Shown here one piece after another: positions 1-6,203 of a stretch of DNA of 13,722 bases (positions are counted from its first letter, which is position 1; every line of letters starts with the position of its first letter). Both the position numbers and the translations under genes were made by a program. The notes under the pieces are model-generated. The model had not been told where the DNA came from, searched no databases, and worked only from the letters and a program-made list of their open reading frames with translations. Where the stretch lies: the NCBI GenBank assembly GCA_050256135.1, contig JBFWIF010000070.1:1-13722 (forward strand), read 5' to 3'. The DNA comes from RZYP01 sp050256135. GTDB taxonomy: Bacteria > Bacillota > Negativicutes > Acidaminococcales > Acidaminococcaceae.

Positions 1-40
1 ACATTCGTTTTTGGTTTTGTTCAGTTTTCAAGGTTCATGC
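1..40 (-). promoter_or_regulatory. rRNA operon leader with boxA-like antitermination element (partial, runs off the left edge)
   Basis: On the minus strand this stretch reads CCTTGAAAACTGAACAAA (about positions 14-31) followed by an A-rich run. This wording is typical of the transcribed leader just ahead of 16S rRNA in Firmicutes, where the TTGAAAACT core belongs to the boxA-type antitermination signal bound by Nus factors. It lies directly downstream of two sigma-A promoters and downstream of lysS, which adjoins an rrn operon in several Firmicutes, including Bacillus subtilis. No 16S sequence is reached within the window, so the rRNA gene itself is inferred. Confidence 0.7.
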
Positions 41-57
41 TCGCCGTTCTGCGGCGA
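41..57 (-). other. Hairpin at the 5' end of the rRNA leader transcript
   Basis: TCGCCG (41-46) and CGGCGA (52-57) form a 6-bp GC-rich stem with a 5-nt loop. It falls at or within a few bases of the expected start of transcription from the downstream rrn promoter. A hairpin at the 5' end could protect the leader or help RNase III-type processing; that role is inference. Confidence 0.45.
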
Positions 58-64
58 CTTGACT

Positions 65-93
65 ATAATATCACTTAGCGTCGATGCTGTCAA
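65..93 (-). promoter_or_regulatory. Strong sigma-A promoter (downstream of a tandem pair), probable rrn promoter
   Basis: Read on the minus strand, TTGACA (88-93) and TATTAT (65-70) are separated by exactly 17 bases. The -35 is perfect and the -10 has five of six consensus bases. The bases upstream (94-120) are rich in A and T runs and include a near-palindrome at 101-118, which fits an UP element contacted by the RNA polymerase alpha subunit. Transcription would start near position 58 and run left into the boxA-like leader. Confidence 0.85.
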
Positions 94-135
94 CACTTTT
101 CTCGAAAAACTTTTTGAGGTCTTTCGTTTGATACC

Positions 136-153
136 AGCTCCGTAACTGGAGCT
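136..153 (-). other. Hairpin between the two tandem promoters
   Basis: AGCTCC (136-141) and GGAGCT (148-153) can pair around a 6-nt loop. The structure would lie at the very 5' end of RNA made from the upstream promoter, mirroring the hairpin at 41-57 after the downstream promoter. No T-run follows on the minus strand, so it is not a terminator. Confidence 0.35.
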
Positions 154-158
154 CTTAT

Positions 159-187
159 ATAATATCACCTGAGCCTTCTTAATGCAA
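159..187 (-). promoter_or_regulatory. Candidate upstream promoter of the tandem rrn pair
   Basis: On the minus strand a -10 TATTAT (159-164) lies 17 bases from TTGCAT (182-187). The -35 is weak (three of six consensus bases). The -10 sits in the same local sequence, GTGATATTATA, as the downstream promoter, and the two -10 boxes are 94 bases apart. Tandem P1-P2 spacing of this order is common for Firmicute rRNA operons. The assignment rests on the -10, the shared context and the spacing. Confidence 0.5.
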
Positions 188-361
188 ACTCTTAATTCTC
201 TTTATTCCCTTCTTTTCAGCAGTTTGTAATGCTTTTTCTCTCTGTTTATTGCAAATACGCTATTATTCTCTATTTTTCTAGGTACATTCACGCTAATCCG
301 GATTATAAAAGCTGTTTTATGTTATTTGTTCGCTCTGTAGGGAACAAATAGTGCTCAAAAT
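188..361. other. Intergenic region between the lysS terminator and the rrn promoters, no gene seen
   Basis: Together with the promoter and leader region to its left, this makes a gene-free stretch of about 360 bases. No start codon with a ribosome binding site and usable reading frame is present on either strand. It contains a 12-bp perfect palindrome centred on CCGG (294-305) and a 9-bp inverted repeat, TATTTGTTC (323-331) with GAACAAATA (342-350). It is AT-rich and has no tRNA-like cloverleaf that I can make out. Confidence 0.6.
323..350. repeat. 9-bp inverted repeat upstream of the rrn promoters
   Basis: TATTTGTTC (323-331) and its exact complement GAACAAATA (342-350) flank a 10-base spacer. 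Neither strand has a T-run after the stem, so it is not an obvious terminator. It could be a binding site for a dimeric protein or a remnant processing hairpin; nothing decides between these. Confidence 0.5.
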
Positions 362-389
362 AAAAAACGGCACCGCTAAATCGGTGCCG
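362..389 (-). terminator. Intrinsic terminator of lysS
   Basis: CGGCACCG (368-375) and CGGTGCCG (382-389) form a perfect 8-bp GC-rich stem with a 6-nt loop. It is followed on the minus strand by a run of six T (362-367) and further T-rich sequence. It lies 33 bases after the lysS stop codon and separates the greA-lysS unit from the rrn promoters. Confidence 0.95.
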
Positions 390-422
390 CACATTAAATT
401 GTTTTGAAATTGGCTATAATTT

Positions 423-1940
423 TTACAGTTTATGACGCATATGTGGGAATAAAAGCACATCCCTGATAGATGAACTGTCTGTCAAAAGCATAACAAGTCT
501 GTCTATGCCAATGCCAAGACCACCTGTAGGCGGCAAACCATATTCCAGCGCATTGATAAAATCTTCATCCATCATGTTAGCTTCTTCATCGCCGTTATTT
601 CTTTCTTCAACTTGCTTCAGGAAACGTTCACGCTGATCAATAGGATCATTTAATTCGCTGAAGCCATTGCACATTTCACGCCCATAAATATAGGCCTCAA
701 AACGGTCGGTAATCTCAGGATCAGCAGCACTGCTCTTAGCCAAAGGAGAAATTTCCTTCGGATGACCGGTGATGAAGGTAGGCTGAATCAGCTTATCCTC
801 AACATGTTCGTCAAAGCACGCATTGATAATTTTGCCTACGCCAAATGTCTTCTCAATTGGAACGTTAATGCGTGCAGCCATTTTACGGGCTTCTTCTATA
901 TCGGTAACACCGGTAAAGTCTTCTCCCGTATACTTAGCAACAGCTTCAATCATTGTCATTCTTTTCCAAGGTGATGCCAGGTCAATTTCCTGATCGGCAT
1001 AGGTAATCTGCTTGGTACCAAGTACTCTCATAGCAGTTTCCGAAATAATGGTTTCAGTTAAATCCATCAAATCATTATAATCCGCATAGGCTTGGTAAAC
1101 CTCTACCATAGTAAATTCCGGATTATGTTTAATATCAATGCCTTCGTTGCGGAAAACACGCCCTAATTCATAGACGCGTTCGAAACCGCCGACAATTAGT
1201 CTTTTTAAGTATAATTCTGGAGCAACACGCATATAAAGCTCCATATCAAGTGCATTGTGATAGGTTATGAAAGGACGAGCCGTTGCACCGCCAGCTATAG
1301 CATGCATGATAGGTGTTTCAACTTCCAGAAAATCCTTGTTGTCCAATATCTCGCGGATACTTTTGATAATTTTGCTGCGTTGAAGAAAAGTCTTACGCAC
1401 CTCAGGATTAACAATCAAGTCAACATAACGTTGGCGATAACGAGTCTCAATATCTTTAAGACCATGCCACTTCTCCGGCAATGGGCGTAAAGCCTTGGAT
1501 AATATTTCCAAAGAAACAGCTTTAATAGAAAGCTCACCCATATGCGTACGGAAAACGGTGCCGCTGACACCAACAATATCGCCAATATCCATTAACTTTA
1601 TTATTCCATAATTTTCCTCACCTAAAGCATCCTTGCGTACGTATAACTGAATACGTCCCGTCTTGTCAAGCAAGTCCAAAAAAGCTGTTTTGCCATGGCC
1701 ACGGATAGCCATTATCCTGCCAGCCAGGCGCACTACTGTTTCTTTTTCAGAAAGTTCATCAAAATCATCCGCAATATCCTGGGCATGATGGCTCCAAGCA
1801 AATTTACGGCCGAACGGTTCCAGCCCTCGTTCAACCAATTGGTGCATCTTATTTATGCGAAATTGCATTTGTTCATTAATTTCGGTTTCAGTCAAAGGTT
1901 CTTGTTCAACTGCCTCCGGGGTGTTCTTCTCTTCTGACAT
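423..1940 (-). CDS. lysS: Lysyl-tRNA synthetase, class II
   Basis: Charges tRNA-Lys with lysine in the cytoplasm using ATP. The 505-residue length is normal for bacterial LysRS. An N-terminal OB-fold anticodon-binding domain (about residues 65-150) precedes the class II catalytic domain. Motif 2 is clear at residues 263-277 (FRNEGIDIKHNPEFT), and motif 3 at 474-486 (GLGIGIDRLVMLL) carries the conserved arginine that binds ATP. The start is the ATG at 1938-1940, eight bases after an AGGAG ribosome binding site (1949-1953). An in-frame GTG nine bases upstream overlaps that site and is unlikely to be used. The gene follows greA by 43 bases with no terminator or promoter visible between them, so the two are probably cotranscribed. 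No T-box leader is present. Confidence 0.98.
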   Translation of the reverse strand: MSEEKNTPEAVEQEPLTETEINEQMQFRINKMHQLVERGLEPFGRKFAWSHHAQDIADDFDELSEKETVVRLAGRIMAIRGHGKTAFLDLLDKTGRIQLYVRKDALGEENYGIIKLMDIGDIVGVSGTVFRTHMGELSIKAVSLEILSKALRPLPEKWHGLKDIETRYRQRYVDLIVNPEVRKTFLQRSKIIKSIREILDNKDFLEVETPIMHAIAGGATARPFITYHNALDMELYMRVAPELYLKRLIVGGFERVYELGRVFRNEGIDIKHNPEFTMVEVYQAYADYNDLMDLTETIISETAMRVLGTKQITYADQEIDLASPWKRMTMIEAVAKYTGEDFTGVTDIEEARKMAARINVPIEKTFGVGKIINACFDEHVEDKLIQPTFITGHPKEISPLAKSSAADPEITDRFEAYIYGREMCNGFSELNDPIDQRERFLKQVEERNNGDEEANMMDEDFINALEYGLPPTGGLGIGIDRLVMLLTDSSSIRDVLLFPHMRHKL

Positions 1941-1983
1941 TCTTTTCACTCCTAAGCATTATTACAATTTAATCTAAAAGCAT

Positions 1984-2457
1984 CTATTCGATGGCAATAA
2001 TTTTATACAAAAGTCCACCGGCAGGCGTAGGAACATTAATCTCTGCTCCAACTTTCTGTCCTAAAATAGCTGCACCAACGGGTGACTCATTGGAAATACG
2101 ATTCTCAGTAGGATCAGCCTCAGTAGTACCGACAACAACATATGTTTCCCTTTCATTAAGCTCAATATCTTCCACAATAACCTTTGAGCCCAATGTCACA
2201 ACATCCTTGCTAATGGCGGCGTCATCAATAATTTTCGCAGTACGAATCATTTTTTCAAGCTCAATTATCCTGCCCTCGACAAAAGCTTGCTCATTTTTTG
2301 CATCATCATATTCAGAGTTCTCACTAATATCGCCGTAAGAAATAGCAACTTTAATTCTTTCAGCAACTTCCTGACGTTTAACAGAACGCAGTTTATCCAA
2401 TTCATCCTCAAGTTTTTTTAATCCGGCAACTGTAAGAATCGTTTCTTTATCTGCCAT
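1984..2457 (-). CDS. greA: Transcription elongation factor GreA
   Basis: Rescues backtracked RNA polymerase by stimulating cleavage of the nascent RNA 3' end. The 157-residue length is standard. An N-terminal coiled coil (about residues 10-75) carries the tip motif GDISENSEYDDAK, whose acidic residues Asp43 and Glu46 match those that hold catalytic Mg2+ in the RNA polymerase channel. The C-terminal FKBP-like domain ends in the usual SPVGAAILGQKVGAE region. The ATG start at 2457 is nine bases from AAGGGG (2467-2472). The gene has its own perfect-consensus promoter just upstream and leads into lysS. Confidence 0.98.
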   Translation of the reverse strand: MADKETILTVAGLKKLEDELDKLRSVKRQEVAERIKVAISYGDISENSEYDDAKNEQAFVEGRIIELEKMIRTAKIIDDAAISKDVVTLGSKVIVEDIELNERETYVVVGTTEADPTENRISNESPVGAAILGQKVGAEINVPTPAGGLLYKIIAIE

Positions 2458-2505
2458 TGTCTATGCCCCTTTTTATGAAAAATTTCAGTATATTCACTGC
2501 CCTCA

Positions 2506-2534
2506 ATTATAATTTTTCAGACAATGCTTGTCAA
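2506..2534 (-). promoter_or_regulatory. Perfect-consensus sigma-A promoter of greA-lysS
   Basis: On the minus strand TTGACA (2529-2534) and TATAAT (2506-2511) are both perfect consensus and separated by exactly 17 bases. The -35 begins three bases after the stop codon of the upstream Aar-like gene. The expected start of transcription is near position 2499, about 40 bases ahead of the greA ATG. No terminator separates it from the upstream gene, so greA and lysS can receive both their own transcripts and read-through. Confidence 0.93.
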
Positions 2535-2537
2535 CCT

Positions 2538-3623
2538 TTAGAGGTTAGACGCACTAAGTCCAATATTAGCAAATTGCTGGATCGACTCAATTTCTTCGTC
2601 AGTAACGGGTTTTTCAAAATTACGAAAACCAGCAAGTTGAAATTCATGTTTTTTAGCTAATTCAGCAATAGTATCAATTTGCTCGATAGATAAATCTCTG
2701 CCTAACGTAAAATTTTCATAACGTCCTTCCAAAGCTAATATCATGGTTTCAGCCATGCAGGCATACGACATATGCGGCGGAAAACCAAAGTTAAAACCAA
2801 AATCAACTTCTCCCGGTACGCGAATAACGCCCCCCTCAATAACCAGCACATCCTTACGAGCTACAGACACTTCACGTGAAACATTACGCGGACGTGCAAC
2901 ATCACACACAACAGCACCTACTTTAAGATCCTTAGGTTCAATCAGACAGTCAACTGCACTGGTTACTGTTATCACAACATCAGCATCGTTTAAGCTTTTC
3001 TTGACATCATTCGATGTTGTCAGATGACCTTTTACATATGGTCTCATTTCATCCGCTAAAGCTTCCAGCCTTTCCTGATGACGTGCTACCAAAGTAATAT
3101 CTCGCGCTTCCCGCGCCAGAATTCTTGTACAGGCCGCACCAATAGACCCGGTTGCCCCAATAATTGCCACATGCGCTGTTGCTAAATCCTTGCCCATTAG
3201 TCTTACAGCTTCACGCGTTCCTTGTAATGCCGTTGCTACTGTATAGCTATTACCACTGGTCACAGCGATATCGACATTTTTGGCAATAGTAATTCCGGCA
3301 TCACCAACAATTGAAGTAAAAGCGCCTAGCCCCACAATTTTTGCTCCTAAGTCCTGAGCAACCTTGCAAGCCTCAATAATTTTATCTGTTACGTATTTTT
3401 CCGGTAAAGTTATCATCTGTCTTGCAGTAAGCGGACAGGCAATAAACCATCCTTCGGCCTCGGCATACGGTGAACGGACTCCTGTAATATGCGAAATCTT
3501 AAAAGACTTAACATGCTTCATCGCACCTTCAATCCAGGAATCCGGCAGGTAGCGCATAATTGGGAATTTACGCGCAAAATCATCAACTACCAGAGGATGA
3601 AGAATAAATGCGAATTTTTCCAT
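2538..3623 (-). CDS. Aar-like NAD(P)-dependent oxidoreductase (COG5322-type predicted acyl-ACP or acyl-CoA reductase, often labelled shikimate dehydrogenase)
   Basis: The 361-residue protein has a Rossmann nucleotide-binding motif, GATGSIGAACTRILA (156-170). Recalled from memory, its layout follows the cyanobacterial fatty-aldehyde-forming acyl-ACP reductase (Aar): an N-terminal segment with FTSIVGD (102-108), a TSGNSYTVAT segment (122-131), the Rossmann domain, and a C-terminal block with MSYACMAE (285-292) and NFTLGRD (304-310). Cys289 lies where Aar has the cysteine reported to carry the acyl thioester. The actual substrate is unknown, and no decarbonylase partner lies in the window. The start ATG overlaps the stop of the upstream gene (TAATG), so translation is probably coupled. 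It is the last gene of a three-gene operon. The label shikimate dehydrogenase would rest only on the Rossmann fold. The family match is fairly sure; the reaction is not. Confidence 0.75.
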   Translation of the reverse strand: MEKFAFILHPLVVDDFARKFPIMRYLPDSWIEGAMKHVKSFKISHITGVRSPYAEAEGWFIACPLTARQMITLPEKYVTDKIIEACKVAQDLGAKIVGLGAFTSIVGDAGITIAKNVDIAVTSGNSYTVATALQGTREAVRLMGKDLATAHVAIIGATGSIGAACTRILAREARDITLVARHQERLEALADEMRPYVKGHLTTSNDVKKSLNDADVVITVTSAVDCLIEPKDLKVGAVVCDVARPRNVSREVSVARKDVLVIEGGVIRVPGEVDFGFNFGFPPHMSYACMAETMILALEGRYENFTLGRDLSIEQIDTIAELAKKHEFQLAGFRNFEKPVTDEEIESIQQFANIGLSASNL

Positions 3624-4537
3624 TAAACTGACCCCTTTACACTAAAATATTCTATTCCAGGCTGGATATTATACTTTTTTAATAATTCTTTATAATCTTC
3701 TGCAGCTAAAGGTTCACGCCTACCGGCAAGTGCAACCAAAGCCGCTTCCAAAACATTCGTACCAAAGCTACGGCCATTAAAGTTCGGTGTTGTTGTAATT
3801 AAACAATATATACCAGCATTTTTAAGCAACTCTCTGTCCTCTTTTGTAACAGTATTCGTAATTATTACTTTTCCAGCCATTTGTTCCGGCATAAACTTAC
3901 GAATAAAATGGAAATCTCCTGCAATTATATCATTATCGAGGAAATATTCCGGATAAAGCTCTGATCTCTGAGTTTGTTCTTTGCCTACAGGATAAAACCA
4001 GCTGACTGGCATTTTAGTAATAACAGGTGCTACAATGCTTGCTATCCAAGCTAAAACTTTCAACGATTTTATTGGCAGATTTATGCCTAAGCCATAAATG
4101 AGATCGCCGAAAGTAACCTGAGCGCCGGCCTCTACCAACGCTTCTGCCATACCAAAACGGTCAACACCGCAGACCAGCAAAACTTTTTTTCCGCAAAAAT
4201 TAATTATACCATTTTTCTTCAAATTAGCAATTACAATGCGTTCAAGAGAATTTTTTAATCCGCTGCCATCAAGCACCGGAGTATTTTTAACGTTTTCTAT
4301 AAGTTTTGCTGATTCGCGAAAAGTATAACGTCTGCCGCCGGCAAAAATATAAAGATCGGTTCCTCCCAAGCCTATGGCATCAACCTTACCATCATAGCAT
4401 GAAAATAATTTGCTCGCTTTTTCCTTATCACCATCAGTTCCACGTCTCTCGATGCGGATAATTTCACCGTCAAAATTTTCTTCCGTGACAGCGTCCCGTG
4501 CACTCGAGCCCAAGCTGATGCTTAATACACTTTTCAA
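3623..4537 (-). CDS. Conserved protein of unknown function, Rossmann-like (homologues sometimes named quinate 5-dehydrogenase)
   Basis: I cannot assign a reaction to this 304-residue protein. It opens with SLGSSARD (8-15), has a glycine-rich segment AIGLGGTDLYIFAGGRR (54-70), a conserved-looking LDGSGLKN (89-96), and a beta-strand plus glycine turn, KKVLLVCGVDRFGMAEAL (117-134), that suggests a nucleotide- or cofactor-binding fold. A hydrophobic stretch at 159-175 is too weak to call a membrane anchor. Relatives in anaerobic Firmicutes are, as I recall, sometimes annotated as quinate 5-dehydrogenase without strong support. The start is TTG at 4535-4537: AAGAAGGTG (4546-4554) lies eight bases upstream, and no ATG is available near the N-terminus. 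It starts two bases after the regulator gene stops and overlaps the Aar-like gene by one base, so the three products probably act together. Confidence 0.6.
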   Translation of the reverse strand: MKSVLSISLGSSARDAVTEENFDGEIIRIERRGTDGDKEKASKLFSCYDGKVDAIGLGGTDLYIFAGGRRYTFRESAKLIENVKNTPVLDGSGLKNSLERIVIANLKKNGIINFCGKKVLLVCGVDRFGMAEALVEAGAQVTFGDLIYGLGINLPIKSLKVLAWIASIVAPVITKMPVSWFYPVGKEQTQRSELYPEYFLDNDIIAGDFHFIRKFMPEQMAGKVIITNTVTKEDRELLKNAGIYCLITTTPNFNGRSFGTNVLEAALVALAGRREPLAAEDYKELLKKYNIQPGIEYFSVKGSV

Positions 4538-4539
4538 AT

Positions 4540-5070
4540 TTATGGCACCTTCTTAATTTTTTGCATAATGTTCTTGATTATCTGTGGCTCTAGGTATTTA
4601 TCTTCTTCAATAGGTGACTCTCCCATCGTAATACCTATAACATGTTTGTCTATAATTGCTTCAGCCAGATTAATTCTCATATTAGAAGCAGCGACTATTA
4701 CTATATCACTTTCTCTAAGTTTAGCAATAATAGTCATTATCTCATTAAAAAGCTGGACACCATTTTTATCGCGCAAAAAAGCCCAGCGTTCCTTGTCATT
4801 AAAAACAATAGAGAATTCTATACCTTCTTGTGCAGCAAGCGTAAGTATTTCAGTCTTATTACTGATAGGAAAAGCAACTAACGCAACTCTGCCGCCTTTA
4901 CGTATTTCTCCTAAACTTTCTACACGGGAAACAAAGGCTCTGTCCGTTGCATAAGCCTTGGCTACTTCCTGCTGCGAAAATCCCTGCATCCTAAGATCCA
5001 ACATTGCATCTATCTGTTTATGAATTTTATTTCTGTTAATCAGCTTATCGCCAATGCGTATAGGTTCCAT
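4540..5070 (-). CDS. Small HTH transcriptional regulator, probable autoregulator of the downstream two genes
   Basis: The 176-residue protein carries an N-terminal helix-turn-helix (about residues 28-55), with QGFSQQEVAKAYATDRAFVS resembling an Xre- or sigma-like HTH. A second domain follows (about 60-176) of alternating strands and helices, starting GGRVALVAFPI and containing SDIVIVAASN (121-130), which could sense a ligand. The start is the ATG at 5068-5070, six bases from AAGAAGG (5078-5084). An in-frame ATG at 5157 lies upstream of the promoter's -35 and is excluded if that promoter is used. The gene leads the operon and sits directly behind a promoter overlapped by a 37-base inverted repeat, the usual layout of an autoregulated repressor. 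The exact family is not recognised and the effector is unknown. Confidence 0.8.
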   Translation of the reverse strand: MEPIRIGDKLINRNKIHKQIDAMLDLRMQGFSQQEVAKAYATDRAFVSRVESLGEIRKGGRVALVAFPISNKTEILTLAAQEGIEFSIVFNDKERWAFLRDKNGVQLFNEIMTIIAKLRESDIVIVAASNMRINLAEAIIDKHVIGITMGESPIEEDKYLEPQIIKNIMQKIKKVP

Positions 5071-5090
5071 GTCGCGCCTTCTTTGTTTAC

Positions 5091-5127
5091 AAAATAAAGT
5101 GTGCACATTCTGTGCACACTTTATTTT
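5091..5127. promoter_or_regulatory. 37-base inverted repeat, probable operator of the HTH regulator
   Basis: Two perfectly complementary 17-base arms (5091-5107 and 5111-5127) flank a 3-base centre, TTC. The core of each arm is GTGTGCACA or its complement, with A/T-rich outer parts. The repeat begins inside the -10 box (5123-5128) and covers the expected transcription start, a position from which a bound dimer would block RNA polymerase. The RNA could also fold into a hairpin ending in TTTATTTT, so a role as a leader terminator is a second possibility. Confidence 0.75.
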
Positions 5128-5151
5128 AGCATAAGTATTACGCATTCTCAA
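5123..5151 (-). promoter_or_regulatory. Extended -10 sigma-A promoter of the regulator operon
   Basis: On the minus strand TTGAGA (5146-5151) and TAAAAT (5123-5128) are separated by 17 bases, and TGC directly precedes the -10, giving an extended -10. Both hexamers match consensus at five of six bases. Transcription would start near 5116, inside the inverted repeat, and leave a leader of about 45 bases before the regulator ATG at 5070. Confidence 0.8.
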
Positions 5152-5175
5152 TATCAATGTTACTATATACTTTTA

Positions 5176-6156
5176 TTAAAGATCAGCATGTGTTTTTATT
5201 TTTGCCTTATATTCCTCCAGCATAACTTTGCAGTCTTCATCAGACTCAATCCGATTAAACTTAGCGCGGTATTCGGCAGCATGCGGCAATCCCTTAATAT
5301 AAGAATTTATATGTCGACGCATTTCTTTAACAGCAACTCTTTCGCCCTTATAGGCAATTAACATCTCCAAATGCCTGATTATCATTGCAAAACGCTCCGA
5401 CATCTGAACAACCTCTGGTAATTCCCTGCCAAGCAACATCGCTCTAAGTTCAGAAAAAATCCAAGGATTGCCATCGGCACCACGACCAACCATTAATCCG
5501 TCACAACCAGTTTCCTCAAGCATTCGTTCTCCATCCGCTGCACTTTTAATATCTCCGTTACCAAAAACAGGCATGTTAACTGCCTGCTTAACAGCACGAA
5601 TTACTGTCCAGTCAGCGTTGCCTGCATAAAACTGTTCCCTCGTCCTGGCATGCACTGTCACCGCAGCAACTCCAGCTTTCTCAGCTTTCTTTGCTATTTC
5701 TACGGCATTAATGCTCTTATCGCTCCAGCCGGAACGGAACTTTACCGTAACCGGTATTTTAACAGCATCCGCCATCCGTGCCAAAATTTCATAGGCCAAC
5801 TCCGGATTTTTCATCAAGGCCGACCCTTCGCCATTATTTACGATCTTAGGCACAGGACAACCCATATTGAAATCGATGATATCTGCACCAGCTTTTTCCA
5901 CTATTTCTGCCGCCCTCGCCAATTCATGCGGTTCTGAACCAAATAGCTGAATTGCTGTCGGTCTTTCTGCCTCGTCAATTTTTAGCATCTCAAACGTCTT
6001 GGAATTATTATATAAAAGTCCTTTAGCGCTTACCATCTCTGAAACCGTAAAACCACAGCCCTGTTCACGGCAGATAACACGGAATGGCAAGTCGGTAATT
6101 CCTGCCATAGGTGCCAACGCCAAAGGTACTTCAAGCTCAATATTTCCCAGTCTCAT
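5176..6156 (-). CDS. dusB: tRNA-dihydrouridine synthase, DusB type
   Basis: Reduces specific uridines of tRNA to dihydrouridine with FMN and NADPH. The 326-residue protein starts with the FMN-barrel segment LALAPMAGITDLPFR (12-26). The Dus signature NMGCPVPKI (97-105) carries the catalytic Cys100. The FMN-binding residues follow: Lys139 in VTVKFRSGW, His169 in VHART, and GNGDI plus GRGADGNPW (199-203, 224-232). A C-terminal helical domain for tRNA binding follows. The ATG at 6156 is preceded by GAGGTG. The gene keeps the usual Firmicute neighbourhood of coaX upstream and greA-lysS downstream. No terminator follows its stop before the regulator promoter. Confidence 0.97.
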   Translation of the reverse strand: MRLGNIELEVPLALAPMAGITDLPFRVICREQGCGFTVSEMVSAKGLLYNNSKTFEMLKIDEAERPTAIQLFGSEPHELARAAEIVEKAGADIIDFNMGCPVPKIVNNGEGSALMKNPELAYEILARMADAVKIPVTVKFRSGWSDKSINAVEIAKKAEKAGVAAVTVHARTREQFYAGNADWTVIRAVKQAVNMPVFGNGDIKSAADGERMLEETGCDGLMVGRGADGNPWIFSELRAMLLGRELPEVVQMSERFAMIIRHLEMLIAYKGERVAVKEMRRHINSYIKGLPHAAEYRAKFNRIESDEDCKVMLEEYKAKIKTHADL

Positions 6157-6175
6157 TATTCACCTCAAACACAGA

Positions 6176-6201
6176 ATAAGACCCGCTGCAGCGGGTCTTA
6201 T
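6176..6201. terminator. 26-base perfect palindrome between coaX and dusB, possible terminator or attenuator
   Basis: The sequence is a perfect palindrome with no spacer, centred on CTGCAG, with arms that include AAGACCCGC. Folded as RNA, the GC-rich part (GACCCGC/GCGGGTC) makes a strong hairpin. The following minus-strand bases, TTATTCTGTGTTT, are T-rich but interrupted, so termination is probably partial. It starts two bases after the coaX stop codon and ends 19 bases before the dusB start, next to the dusB ribosome binding site. The other strand has a similar T-rich tail, so it could also stop antisense transcripts. Confidence 0.5.
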
Positions 6202-6203
6202 CT

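Noticed and set aside
1941..1983. T-box or lysine riboswitch ahead of lysS
   Set aside because: The gap is only 43 bases and holds no stem that could form such a leader.
1991..2338. 115-codon open frame on the plus strand
   Set aside because: Antisense to greA with Ser/Thr-rich shadow composition.
2538..3623. Shikimate or quinate dehydrogenase function for the Aar-like gene
   Set aside because: Only the Rossmann fold is shared; I do not see the shikimate-binding motifs, and the segments match Aar better.
4568..4954. 128-codon open frame on the plus strand
   Set aside because: Antisense to the HTH regulator gene, low complexity (Ser/Ile/Leu-rich), no credible start signal.
5071..5157. N-terminal extension of the HTH regulator to an ATG at 5157
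   Set aside because: The extension would span the promoter and the 37-base operator, and the ATG at 5070 has a proper ribosome binding site.
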